This document shows positions 10,673 through 22,800 of a stretch of 64,000 bases of DNA, piece after piece. The stretch comes from Otis tarda (lineage: Eukaryota; Chordata; Aves; Otidiformes; Otididae), in the NCBI GenBank assembly GCA_026413225.1, contig CM048553.1, positions 98,058,190-98,122,189 on the forward strand, read 5' to 3'. Every line of letters starts with the position of its first letter. Within the stretch, counting starts at the first letter, position 1. The notes below the pieces were generated by a model. That model made no database searches and had not been told where the DNA came from. It saw only the letters and a list, made by a program, of their open reading frames with translations. Both the position numbers and the translations under genes were made by a program.

Positions 10673-13550
10673 TTGCAATATTTCATTATTTCAAAACAGG
10701 CTTATGGGCAGAGGAGATAAAAGCAGCCCTTCCACCTCGTCTCTTGTTCTGCTGATATGTTGCTGTGACAAGCCCACAGCGGTGGGTGGTATTTGAGTAC
10801 CTGCCTACTGCACATTAAACAGAATGAGAGCATTTGTCATGTAGGATCCTTCCTTTTTATCTCTCCATCCCCTGGAGAAAATTGGATGCTGATTATATTG
10901 CTACACTTAATGAGTTTATTAGTGAAGAGAAAGTTGAGGAGTAGGAAAAGGCAAACAGGAAAATAACATAGGACCAGATTTGTCAAGACTCTCAGGCACT
11001 GTAAAACTGTCTGAGGCAGAGCACAGCTCGTCTCGGCAGGAGACGGAACTCTCTCCAGGGACAGTGGGGTATGCCGTCTCTGGGTCTAAGGACCATCATG
11101 AACATCATCATTGGATATGCAAGGGACACTGCATTCCCTAGTGTCTGTCTGTTCAGGCATGCTCTGTGTTTGGCCAAGTGCCGTCTTCTTCCTTCATCAA
11201 AACTTACATCTTCTGAGAACTCCTTGTGCTTTATGTTCACTCCTGTTATTCGACTTTTTTTTTTTTTCTTTTTTCATCTTGCACAGGGTTGAATTTCTTG
11301 TGGCAGAACAAAGACCTTTTACTGTTCATGAACTACATCAGAAACATTTTTTGCACCCTATATTTAACTAAAAGTGACCCAGCAATCATGAGAGCACAAG
11401 AATTTCAGGCAAGATTTTATTTCCCAGTGCTAGGAACAGTAAGGGGAAGACACACTCATTGTGTCCTTGTCCGAGAAGCATCCTTGGTCCAGGATAAGTG
11501 AAAAGGAAAAGTTGTGATTGGATCCATCGCCTGTTGCCTTCAGCTATTCTGGATGCCACTTTTAGTCCTCTGCTCAAGCTGCGGTGTGAGGTTACTTGAG
11601 CTGTTTTTACTGACACCCTCTTATCCCCCTCTGAAGTATGTCAAGTATGTGCAGGTACTTACAGCCGTCAGCATATATTGATTGTGGCTGTATGGGGAGG
11701 ATATTTGGACAGATGGGATTTTTCAAAGCTGTTTGTCCAGCATGGCCATATACAGCCTCCTCTTGATCATGTTTGGAGTGCGAGCAAAGAAGTGTTACAT
11801 CTCTCCCTCTTTCTGCTCCAGACCTCAGAGAGGTCCAGACAAATTTGACTCACTCTTTAGATCCACTTTGGAAACCATGGTTTGAGTAGCTGTGTCTTGG
11901 AGATGCAGACTTGTAATTATGGAGGTGTTGTGGTTCCCTGCCCACTCATCACTGTTTGTAACAGGTATAAATAACAGGCTCTATCTCTGTGCAACAGTAA
12001 GAGAACAGATTTCTGGGCTTTTTAAGACCAGTTTCAATGAAAATTTTAGCAATGAGTTTGGCAGGTTTTCCTACTATTTCTAACAAAAACTAAGGAGTGC
12101 CTGTTCCTACACTCTCAGCCCTCTGCCAGTGCTTTAAAAGTAAAAAATCAAGATTTATGCCAGTCTAAATCTTAACATTGCAGACCACAGAATAGTGCCT
12201 CTACGTCCTCAAAGGGGTAAATGGGCAGACACGTATGCCCTGAAGGCTCTTCTCTACCAGAGCTTTGAATAGCTGGCTACCCTACCCAAAACCTGCCCAC
12301 AGATCACAAAAATCTCTGATCTCCCATTTTGCATTATCCTTTTTGAAGGGTGATGGGAGTACCAGAGAGGGTAGATTCCAAAGTCAGGTTTGGATTAAAA
12401 TATGATAGCATACTTTAAAATAAAAACATTCAATACTTTAGTATGTCATAGTTGTGACGGGAGATGTAGGTGTTATTGTCTACCTTTTTTACAAAGTATT
12501 AAACTTGCTTTCTCATACATGTTTTTATAGTATGTAGGGGGAAAAAAAAAGACACTGCAATTTATTAATTTAATTCTGTTGTGGCAAATATCCACAGAGG
12601 ACTTGTGTAAGAAATGTTGGTTGCTTAGCAAGAAATTCAAATGCTTTCTTTAGAAAAAAGTGGTAATTAAAAAAAAAAATAGACAAACACTTACTAGATC
12701 AGAATACTTAGTAGAACAACTTACAAATATGTGTAGCAAAGCGTCCCTTTTTTTCTAACTCATCCTTGTAATGTTGTTATTATTTCATGATGTAATAAAT
12801 GGCCAGTCTACTAACTACTCTGGGGCAAAATGTATTTTTACAGAAATTACATTGCACAGCAATCCTGTGAGCTTATATTTATTGGATAATTAACATATAG
12901 TTCCAGTTGATATAAATCATTGTGTCTGGTATATAAGTATTAGATTAATTCAGTTGTCAACTGAGTACGTGGAAGGATACTCACTGAATGATATACTGCA
13001 GGTTGTGTTGAATGTATGATTACAAAAATGGAAGTATTGCAAAAAGCATACGAAGCATTTTTATAGGGCACTTGGTTTTCAAATGACCTTGTAAATTAAT
13101 TGTTTGTGGAAAAAAAAGTGTTTTTCTGTCTTTGGATGTCTACTTAATATTATTTTGTTATTTATCTCTTTAAAGACAAATTCAAATGGAATTTGAAAGA
13201 GTTTATGTATTTCTTCCCCCTTAGTCTCTCACTGAGGAGAATATTTTAAAGCTGGGATTTTGCAAGTAGTCTTTTAAATAATGTCACTGAAAACACACAG
13301 TGAAATGGAAACATAGCATTATTGCAGAGTTGCAAAATTCTCCTGCAAATAATAGCATTTGAATATCTGAATATTGAACAGCTTTTATATAATGTAATTC
13401 AGATTAAGGCTGGTTTACAAACATAAGCCTTATTAAACTCGTTTGAAGCACATGGGGGTGTGTATTACCTTTTTTAAGCCAAGAAAAATTACATTTTTAA
13501 ATCATCACAAAATGTAAAACGGGAGGGGAAATCATCAGAAATTTAATTTT
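10673..13550. other. Noncoding DNA, no gene recognised
   Basis: No exon, RNA gene or clear transposon is visible. The part after about 12400 is AT-rich with many A/T runs (12541, 12668) and few stretches of balanced composition. Overlapping open frames near 11000-11600 on both strands have no recognisable domain. Confidence 0.55.
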
Positions 13551-13915
13551 AGGGCCAGAAGGGACTGCTAGGAGCATGTAGCCCAGCCTCATTCAGTAAT
13601 TCCCATATAAAGTCCGTGATTTCTGGCTGAGCTAAAACGTGGATATATGGAAGACATCTCAAGCTTGATTTTTAAAGTCTTGAAATGGCATAGCATCCTC
13701 CAGGTCCCCAAGTATGTTGCCACAGTGGTTAGTCCTCCTCAGTACGAAATCTGCTCCACATTGCAGCTTTGAATTTGTTCGAGCTTCTGCTTCCAGCAGC
13801 CAAACCCTGTTGTTCTTTTCTTTCCTAAATTAAAAGTGCTCTCTACCTCCAGGAGCCATCTTTTTGCTGAGGTATTTGTGTACAACATCATCAGCTTGGC
13901 TCTCGAGCTTCCAGC
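13551..13915 (-). mobile_element. Ancient CR1 3'-end relic (antisense)
   Basis: The + strand begins AGGGCCAGAAGGGACTGCTAGGAG, continues with ATGTAGCCCAGCCTC, CACAGTGGTTAGTCCTCC, TTTGAATTTGTTCGAGCTTC and TTAAAAGTGCTCTCTACC. This order matches the antisense 3' part of an old CR1 family shared by birds, turtles and crocodilians (recalled antisense landmarks: GGCCAGAAGGGACC, CCAGTGGTTAAT, GAATTTGTCTAGCTTC). The copy is heavily diverged. The 66-codon - strand frame inside it (13739-13939) is the residue of the ORF2 C-terminus, with recognisable but decayed spacing. Confidence 0.72.
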
Positions 13916-15017
13916 TGAGAGAGAGCTCGGTGCCAGCAATTATATAGCCCGTTTCCAGATCACTGGAAATTACAGATGTAAGTGGTCTTCAATGTCCATG
14001 GATGTGTTGCAGGTGTTGTCCCAAACCCCGCTCTTACAGACCACCACCCGGCTCTGGGGGATGTGATGGCAGACCCTCTCTAAGCAACTACGTTTAGTGT
14101 ACGTGCAAAGCTTTGTTCTAACACAAGCAGCCAAGGTTCAAGAAATGTGTGTGGGATTGTCGTCCTTGAAATTTCTAAATACTACAGAGCAGAGTTCCTC
14201 TGCTACTCATCCTAGGTGCAGGGTGATAATATTTAATTGCCTGTCTAAGGAAAGCCTTTGCAAACCTCCAAGCCGTGCTTCTGAGGAGCAGAGCCAAGTT
14301 GGGTGGGCTGGCTCTGGCTGAGGAGCTGAGGCAGGCACCGGCGGCCTGTGGCCTGGCAAGAGCTGCTGAAGAGAGAACCACCACCATGGCACAGCCAGAG
14401 CACTCGGGAGAGGGCTGGAAGTGAGGTGCTGCAGGTCTCCTCTGCTTTGGCAAATCCTGGCAGTGACAGAGTGAAGATGCACGTGATACAGGGAATTGTG
14501 CGGCCGTGCACATGCCTGGAAAATGTCATCAGCGCAGCAATGTTAAGCAGAGCTTTGATGTCTCTTCTTTTTGAAAACCAAGGGTAGTTTTCCTGCTTAC
14601 AGGTGGCTGCGGCAGAGGAAAGCTGCCCATTGCAGAAAACGTGAACTTGTCACAAAAGCAGTTGTTGGTGAGGTACACATAGTTGTTTTTGTTTGCATGT
14701 TACTAATATGACAAAAGTGTATCAAACAAGTATTTCTGAGGACACTGTATATGTATATATGTACTTGGGCGTTTAAAAGGGCCAGTTTCACAAAGCTGAT
14801 AATGCTAATAAAGGTCTGAGGAAAAACTATTTTCATTGAGCATTCGTATTGTTTAAAAGTTTAAATCCTAAGTATACTTTACCAAATGCTCAAGTATTCT
14901 TATCCATCTGCAGTCTGGTGCAGAGGGGAGAGAAGCAAAATTAACAGGTAAATGAAAGTTTCCACAGACACATTAACAGGTCCATTTATATTGTTTTTAT
15001 TTATATGTATGTGTTGT

Positions 15018-15070
15018 GGAATCATGGAATATTTATGTTGCAAGCCACTCCAGAGGACACATAGTCCATC
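15018..15070 (-). mobile_element. Possible short CR1 3'-terminal scrap (antisense)
   Basis: GGAATCATGGAATATTTATGTTGCAAGCCACTCCAGAGGACACATAGTCCATC resembles the antisense CR1 terminus (AATCATAGAATNNTTTNGGTTGGAAGNGACC...ATCTAGTCC) in order and spacing, but with many mismatches. It directly abuts the microsatellite that follows. Confidence 0.5.
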
Positions 15071-15143
15071 GTGTGTGTATGTATATGTATATACATATGT
15101 GTATGATATATATGTCTATATATGTGTATACATACACACGTAT
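15071..15143. repeat. TG/TA-rich microsatellite (degenerate TATG)
   Basis: GTGTGTGTATGTATATGTATATACATATG-type alternating purine/pyrimidine sequence over about 70 bp, ending in CATACACACG. Alternating sequence of this kind can adopt left-handed or cruciform structures. Otherwise it is an ordinary microsatellite. Confidence 0.85.
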
Positions 15144-16921
15144 TTGTTATGAAATGAAAAATAAGTATGTTTATACAAATTCAATGTTAGGAAGAGTGGT
15201 GTGTTGAAAAGGGAAGCAAGAGGATACAAATGAGAATAAAGCAATGCCGGGCAGAGGTAAGAACGACATAATGTTTTCAAGGCACAGTAAGATGAAAAAA
15301 AACTAACAAAGATTCTGTCATTACTGCATGGAAAGAGTAGAAAATCACCAATAGTTGTACAGAAAAGTGCTCGGCTTAGGGAAACATTCAATAAACATTT
15401 TCCTCTGAATTAAAAAAAAAGACAAACGTTGCATGTATATCAAGAAACAATGAGAAGGAATTTTAAACTGTACTTGTTGATAGTTTTCAGATAGGGAACT
15501 GAGGAATTGTGTCAGGCACTATTGCTGGTCTGTAGTAAGTGAAAATGAGGACGTTTCACCAATATTTAAAAATGCTGGATGAGATTCTCCCTTAGGAAAT
15601 GCTTGTTAAGTGCAGTGGGGCAGTTTTCCAAGCAGTGAGTGCACTGGCTGGAGCAGTCATTGACTGGGAACATGGCTGTGGCCAGTGCTGCCCAGGAGGG
15701 CCACCTGACAGGTCGCACATCTAGAAGATCTTCATGCCTTTTGATCTAAGAGACAATGCAAAAGCTAAAGAACTCAATGATCTCCTGAGCAGGGTTTTTG
15801 CTTTGCAGATTTTGATGTTATTGCTCGTCCCCAATCTCTTAGCAGACTTCTAACAGGGTTTCCCTTTTGGGGGGAAGTGGGCAGAGGAATTTTGGTTCCT
15901 GTTAGATACAGATTTCAAACTCACTATGATGATCTCTAAATCCTTTTCTGAGGCAGTTTTACCATGACAAAGCTCCTTATTCTGTAGTCATGAACAACAT
16001 TTTTTTCTTTCTCTTTTTCTTGTCATTGCCACAACTTGGTATTGTGGTATTAAAAGGCCTTCAGGAGTTCAAGAAAGCCTAAGCTACCAGACAAAACAGA
16101 TCACTCTGCAGGTCAGCCTGTCTCCGTCATCATTCACCCTTTCATCTGTTGTATGGCTTGTGAAATTTATTTGCATAAAGACTGTATTTTTTCTCAGGTC
16201 ATTGATAAAAATATTGAATGGTATCAGGCTGAGGATAGGTATCTGAGCATCTAATTGAAAACGCTCTCACAGAAATCACAATCCCTAATTTACAATTACT
16301 GTTGATTTATAAGTCAGAAAGTGTCACAGAAATCTATGTATGATTTTTTAAATAATTCTAAATGAAGTGCTTTGCCAAAGTCTATTACTAACAGTTACCC
16401 TTCACAAAGTAACAATAATCTCACCAGATAATAGTAACAAGTTTGCTGTCTCTAATAAAACTGCTTATTTGCAATAACAAAAATAAATTAAGAAACAAAG
16501 ATGGCAGCATACTCATTTCATTGCCCATCTGCTGTTGTGTGATGTTACCCAGGATCAACATCAGCCTAACTTGAATTGTTAGGGGCGTATGATGCAGTAT
16601 TATTGGCATGAGGAGCTGCATCTATTACGGAGTCCCTCCTGGTTAGCTTGTCCTGTCCTTACTTTTCATTCTGCCAGAGAGAAACAAGATTACTTTCTAG
16701 GGCTCTCCAGGCCTCAGCAAATTGAACCAATCCTCCATGCTGAGGGAAGACCTGATCAGAGGCGACTCTGAATTTTCGCAGCATTAGAACAGGTTTTCTG
16801 AAACAGCAGCAAAACTTGCTCAACCAGCTGGAAAGCAAATAGGCCCAGCTTTGCACGTCACTCACATGCCAGTCAGCATCACTACTGAAGGAGCTAGTAC
16901 GTGATGCACAATACTCAAAGT

Positions 16922-16933
16922 GGGGGGGGGGGG
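16922..16933. repeat. G12 homopolymer
   Basis: Twelve consecutive G residues, isolated in otherwise mixed DNA. It is the only long G-run in the window. Confidence 0.95.
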
Positions 16934-19519
16934 AACCAAAGCCTTGCCATCAAGTTGGTTCCACTAGAAAATCAGTATTTCCTGCAGAATTCCTGTAGTG
17001 TGATCAGGAAAGTGACAATGCAGATATCGTCAGTTTAAACGAGAAAAAAAAGAGTGATAGCAGACCATTGAAGAAGCGCACACATGAAGACACACCATGA
17101 AGTGACATAACTAACCAGATACGTCTAGAAAATATGGTACAGCATGGGCACCACCCCAGGCAGCAAGGAGAGAGACAGAAAAACCATTCAGCCTTTCTCT
17201 GCAACTGAAGTGAATAAATCTCCCAGCAAGGTAATATATCCCCTGCATTTTATGAAAAATGGTTTTCAGCTGCTTCAAACAAATGTCAACAACTTATCTG
17301 AATTTTTTCACGACCCAGAGACTTAGTAGCTGGGTACTATATGGACCTCACATCTTAGCTTTCACCTTAATGTTTTAATAAGCTTGCATTTCTAGCTGGT
17401 GAGGAACCACCACCTTGTAAAGACTTCCAAAAACCCTCAGCGAAGGCTGAAAAATGAAGTATATGGTCCTTACAAACACGGACTAAACTAGCCAGAGGCA
17501 GCCTCACCAAGTCCCCTGCTGTAAGCACAACATGGGCAATTTCTCCTCAGATGTCAGACCCTCCTTGGTTGTTTCTTCTGTTGCTTGAAAAGGAAACTAT
17601 AGTCCGTAATTCTGACAAGGTTTGAGATAAGGAGATTTTGAAAGTCGTAGCTCTTAGAAGTAGGTGATCAGAGAAGATGGTCAGTGGTGGCCAGGAGAAA
17701 TTTTGGGAACACAGAAATCCAAAAACAAATGCAGGGAACATATTTATAGCTCCAAACATCATTCCATTAGTTTGACTGTAATATGAAGAGCTTGCCTCAA
17801 GGCTTTTATAAGCTTAAGACTGGCAATAATGGATAGTGCTGCTATTTTTCTTTGCCTTCATCTGTCTTGATGAAACTCACTTTCCTCACCAGTCTCATAG
17901 GAGCAGCAAACATGCACTTTTATTTCTGGAAACCAGAGAATGTCCGGAATTGGGGAAACTCTTGTCCTGGTAAGTATCAGTGGCATTCAATACCTTCAGG
18001 TTTGGAATATCACATGAACTGTTACAGTTGCGGTGGGAGGGGAGAAGAATTGATTAAGCCCACTGGGAGAATTTTTTACTGCAAACAAAGTTTAATTGGG
18101 ACTTTTTTTTTTTTTTGGTAGCTGCTTACCTGCATAAGTCCTTTATCCCGAGTTTTTCTTTTCTAGGCCACATCTCAGTTGAGCATAGTCTGACACGGGT
18201 CTTTGTGCTCCTGTCTTGCAAATCTAAAGAACCAGTATGTTGTCCCTTTAAGCGAAGACTGGCTTTTGCTTCTCTAGCTTTCTTCCTTTAGCTTTGATGG
18301 TAAATAAATGAACTCCTTGGGGTCTTTTTAGAGCAATCTGAGACTTGTGATGCCAGAAAATGTCTCTGAAAGGAGTAAGGCTGTGAAATGAGTGTTGTCT
18401 ATTATAAAACCATCTTCCTCTAAGTAGTAATTATGATTCTCCTAAAAAAAATAAAGAATACAAAAGCCAGCTGAAATGATGAACCAGATCAGCTCTTCCC
18501 TCTGTTCCACATAACAAAAATGTGACTATTAGCCTCATTCAAGACCCACCCTCCACAGACTTCTGTATTAATTTACCTTAGTATACCGTGTAGCACAGAG
18601 AAATTAGTCTTAAGTGAGTACTTAGATACTATACAAAAATAAACCCGTCAGGAAAATAAGGTAGTTATAAATGCCTCCCCTGTATATAAGTTATAATTTA
18701 GAGGTTTTGTGTGTAAGTGGAATAACAATAAAAAGAAAGACACTGTGCTCAAATTAGCATTTTAATTTGTACTTTAAAAATTGTACACTATTGTTCAAAC
18801 TGTTTTGTTCTCTCCTTCATTGTAACTATTCACCCTGGCTTTAAAAAAAAAAAAGTTTAGTTATGTATGTGAAACAGAAGGTTCTTTCCATCAAAGCTAA
18901 CAGCTACTTTTAGGGGACTTCTAGTAAAGATGTTTAAAGCTATCCATTCAATAAGCAGACTCTGCTTGGGAATTTTGATGGCAGGAAAAAATATGTGAGA
19001 GCTGCCCAGGGAAGATGAAAAGAGTCATCTCTGAGTTAGAGGAGGGGAGAACCTGCCAGAATTGGTTCAGTTCCCAGCAGCGCCACTACCTCACCATGTG
19101 TCTCTCTCTGGCTTGATCAAAACTAGAATAATCTATCAAGATTTCTAATCGATACTTCTTAGCCAGTGCTACTGCTGCGATTACCGATGTATAGAATTCA
19201 GAGAGGCATGTTTCAGGTTGCAAATGGCTGTTCCTGGTCATCCTTAGCTGAGTCGAAGACAAGACTTTATGGGTTGCAGCATGCCTGAAAATCCTAGTCT
19301 GTGCATGCCATCTGCTATTCATTTTACTTATCTATAAATAGGCTTAATAATGTGGCTGACATCTTGAGAGGGAAATGTATACTTTTAAGGGAATGAAGTT
19401 TTCAAATAGGAGTCACAGGTCTTCCCATGTAGGGATTTGATAAAAAGTGGTTAGTGCCCGCAGTGGCGGGTTTCTGTAGATGCGGCAGTTCTTCCAGTAT
19501 AGGCAAGCTGATTGCCTTG

Positions 19520-19823
19520 AAGGGGACACACTTTTTACCAGGATCTGTTGGGAGAGGACAAGGGGTAATGGTTTTAACTAAAAAAGGGCAGATTTAGGCT
19601 TGACATAAGGAAAAAAGTTTTACAGTGAGGGCGGTGGAACACTGGCCCAGGTTGCCCAGAGAGGTGGTGGATGCCCCATCCCTGGAAACATTCAAGGCCA
19701 AGCTGGACGGGGCTCAGAGCAACCTGATCTAGTCAAAGAAGTCCTTGCTCCTTGCAGGGGGATTGGACTAGATGACCTTTAAAGATCCCTTCAACCCAAA
19801 CTATTATATGATTCTGTGATTCT
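19520..19823 (+). mobile_element. CR1 LINE, 3'-end fragment (sense)
   Basis: A 5'-truncated CR1 copy with the same landmarks as the copy at 1721: AGGACAAGGGGTAATGGTTTTAA, GTGAGGGCGGTGGAACACTGG, GGTTGCCCAGAGAGGTGGTGGATG, CATCCCTGGAAACATTCAAGGCC, GGGGGATTGGACTAGATGACC, and the end TTATATGATTCTGTGATTCT. Frameshifts and stops interrupt the ORF2 remnant. It is in the same orientation as TMEFF1. Confidence 0.93.
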
Positions 19824-22800
19824 AAGTTAGGAAAGATGAGTCCAACTCATGGAAATGCATGAGAGGGCAAAGTACAACCATGAAGTGCCTGATCATATCT
19901 TCCCTTTTGTCCAGAGCAATGTGCGTCAGGGAGGCTCAGGATCCTAACATGTTATTTTATTTTCACTTAGTCATTATTTGCAGAATTGAGTGTGTGCATG
20001 CTAGTTCTTGGGAAGGTGATGATGTGACTCAAAAAAAATGGAGCAACTTTGAGAAAAAGGCCAGAGGGGATTGCCAGAGAAATTCGGTGTTCAGTTAAGC
20101 AATTAACTTTCACTAAACAAGAAGAGAAAAGAGCATTTATAAAACCGGTCTGTGAATTTGTAATTTGAAGTTCTTGTTTTTTACCAGCCGGTATTTAAAG
20201 ACAAATCTTTGAAGGCTAAATCTCAGCCTTAAAACAGCACTAAAATTCAAAAAACTATATGAAGAGAAAAAGGCAGATTTTAATGTATTTTCCATATTTC
20301 GTGAAGCTTCTTCGAACAGGTTTCCTTCTGTCCTCACAGATAGTTCAATTATAGCTTAATCAAGTTACTAGTGTTTGAAATCTCTCATACATGCCCGCTG
20401 AGCTTCATAGTGTCCTCCTGGGCACGCTGCTGTGTACCCCACCTGCACTGACCCTGAGCCAGAGGACCACCTTGTACCCGTATCGCTCACTAGGAACAAG
20501 GAGGTTGTGTGCAGCATCCAAATCTTACCAGGGCAGTGTTATCAACATCTCCTTTGTAGGAAAAGGGTGCTAAGTGCATAGATACTAAATTTCAGGGTAA
20601 GTGTTATGCTTTTTATTGAACACAACAGAAATGCAGTAAAAATAGAAAGCACCACAACAAATGCTGAAAATAATGATAGTTTAAAACCAAGTTACTCTTG
20701 TTCACATTGACACTTAAAAGCATTTGAAGTGCTGTGATACTTTTATGTATTAAGGCAGGCTTAATACTGCTTAGCTGTAAAGTTGCTTAAATGTTTGGTG
20801 TTTTTTTTTAAAATCATTTGGTGTTTTATATTAAATCATTGAAGAAAAAAATTAGAGATGTAAAATGTAGACATTTATTTTGGCCTGAGAGGGTAAAAAA
20901 AAAACATATAAAACCTCAGCCTGTCACACATTTTAATGCTTGTGCTATTAAAGATCCTGCCCTTTGACACAGGGTCATGAAATACTGAACAAATGACACA
21001 TTTACAGTCACCCCTTCTACCCTCTGGGATGGCGACAAAATTGCTTTCCGACCTCCCACCATCCCAGTTGTCTCTTTCTGACCGCCACCAACTTTCTTTC
21101 AAAATCCCTTACCCCTTTCCCACCTGCTCATCCCCACCTGGCCTTTCTGTGACCCCCTGTCCATCAAAATCCCTGACAGCTCACTCCCAGCCCCATTGTT
21201 CCCCTCACTGCTCCCAGCTCCATTAATTTGCTTCCCGTCTCATTTCTGCCTAGGCTATCTTTAACCCTGGGCTACCATTTTCCTCTCTCGGTATGTTCAA
21301 AGCATCCAAATCTGGCTTATGCCTGGCATCTGTTTCAGCCATGTGCCTCTGGAAAAGAAATCTCAGGACCACCCAGGGACCCATTGCTGAAAATGTTTTC
21401 TTGCTTTTTCTGCTTTCTTCTGTCACAGCTTGTCTTCTGCATGCTCGGGTCATATATGTACATGCCTTTTTACAAAGTAGGCACCAGTTCCTTCTGTGCT
21501 CAGAAAAACCCCTTACCCTCCCTGCAGATCATTCTGTTTCCAGGTCCTTTTGGTCTCTGATACCCTGAGGTATCACCTTTCTCCTCTTATTTTGTTCAAA
21601 TACTTCATTTTTCTGCATCCTTCTTTGTGAGTTTCTCTCACTGAGATTTCTAATGATCTGGACAAATAAGCTGAACCTTGTATTTCAGTGATGATGGCTG
21701 TGGATCTGCCATCACTTATTTCACTGTAGTAGCTTAGATTTACTGCCTTTGCTTAAAAAAAAAATGTATTTTCAGAGTGTGACCTTTTTTTTTCCTTCCT
21801 CCCCAAACCTTTGTCTTCTTCTTGGTTCTTATCATGCAGTGTCTTTGGTCAATTGTCCATCTATCCTCCTGCCTCCAGCCAGCTGTATGTGAGCATTACA
21901 CTTTGATGGACTCAGGATCAGACTCTTGGTCACACAGTATGCATCCTCTCCACATGATTTGCTTTCTTTCTCACCAAGTATCCTTCTTCTTACCTGAATT
22001 TTCTTTCTCATATAGTGTCTTTTCTCTGCTGTTCTCCAGCGCTTTCTGCTGATGCTCTTTCTCAAAATGACAGCACATGTGTGTGAGTGGACAGTAAAGG
22101 TTTGTGAATGGGCTTCTTGTAGCCCTGGGAACCTTCATGGGCAGCCCGTCGGACCCAAAAGTCTTGGTCCATTCAGGCTTGGTGTGGATGTGGGCTTCTC
22201 TTTGCTATTATTGTTTGTTAAGCACAATGTGCCCCTTCAAGCCTAATTTCAGGAAGCACAATGAAGCCCCCTCTCTCCCTTCAGGTAGTGTAATATCTGC
22301 AGCTCTGAGTCGCTGCCACCACCTCTGTGGCCTGCACATTTAGGGTCTGTTTAAATCCTGATAGTTTCTCCTGAAAAACATTTGCCCTGGCTGGCCTTTT
22401 GTCCCTAGTGCAACAGAAAAAAAAAAGATCGATGTGTTGCCTCCTGTTTTGCTTATTGTAATCTCTGCTGACACCTCCACCTCCTACTTCAAGCCCTGTG
22501 AAAGGCAAATCCCTTTTCTTGCTTGTCGTGATGACCTTATTATCTCCCTCTCTGAATAGTTGTGCTGACACCTTTGGCTGCCTCTAGTTTAAATTTCTTG
22601 TTCTTTTGTCTTCAAATTTCCCATAACTCTTACCCTAACCAAGCGAGTTCCCTTTCATTTTATTCTACTCCCATCTCTTTCTGCTCAGACACTGCTGCCC
22701 CTCACACTCTCCTTTCCCCTTCTTACCCAGCCCTCTCCCCTTGACCTGAGCTGCAAGTGCCTCGACTTTGTTGCCGTTGATTACATCCATTCATGAGAAG

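Larger units (their letters stand above)
13916..19519. other. Noncoding DNA with simple repeats, no gene recognised
   Basis: No exon or RNA gene was found. The stretch has a moderately GC-richer patch at 14270-14500, a small CR1-like scrap and a TA/TG microsatellite at about 15.0-15.14 kb, a G12 run at 16922, and AT-rich DNA elsewhere. Overlapping open frames at 14175-14587 on both strands have no domain and no splice or promoter context that would support a gene. Confidence 0.55.

Noticed and set aside
10113..10686. Long minus-strand open frames (181, 163 and 99 codons) rich in Arg, Glu and Gly
   Set aside because: They are direct translations of the CTCCT/CTCYGAACCT array and the A31 run. 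Several frames are open at once because the repeat has no stop triplets, and there is no unique protein sequence.
19080..19350. Possible MIR fragment near CATTTTACTTATCTATAAATAGG
   Set aside because: Only one core-like word is present, and the surrounding order does not follow MIR.
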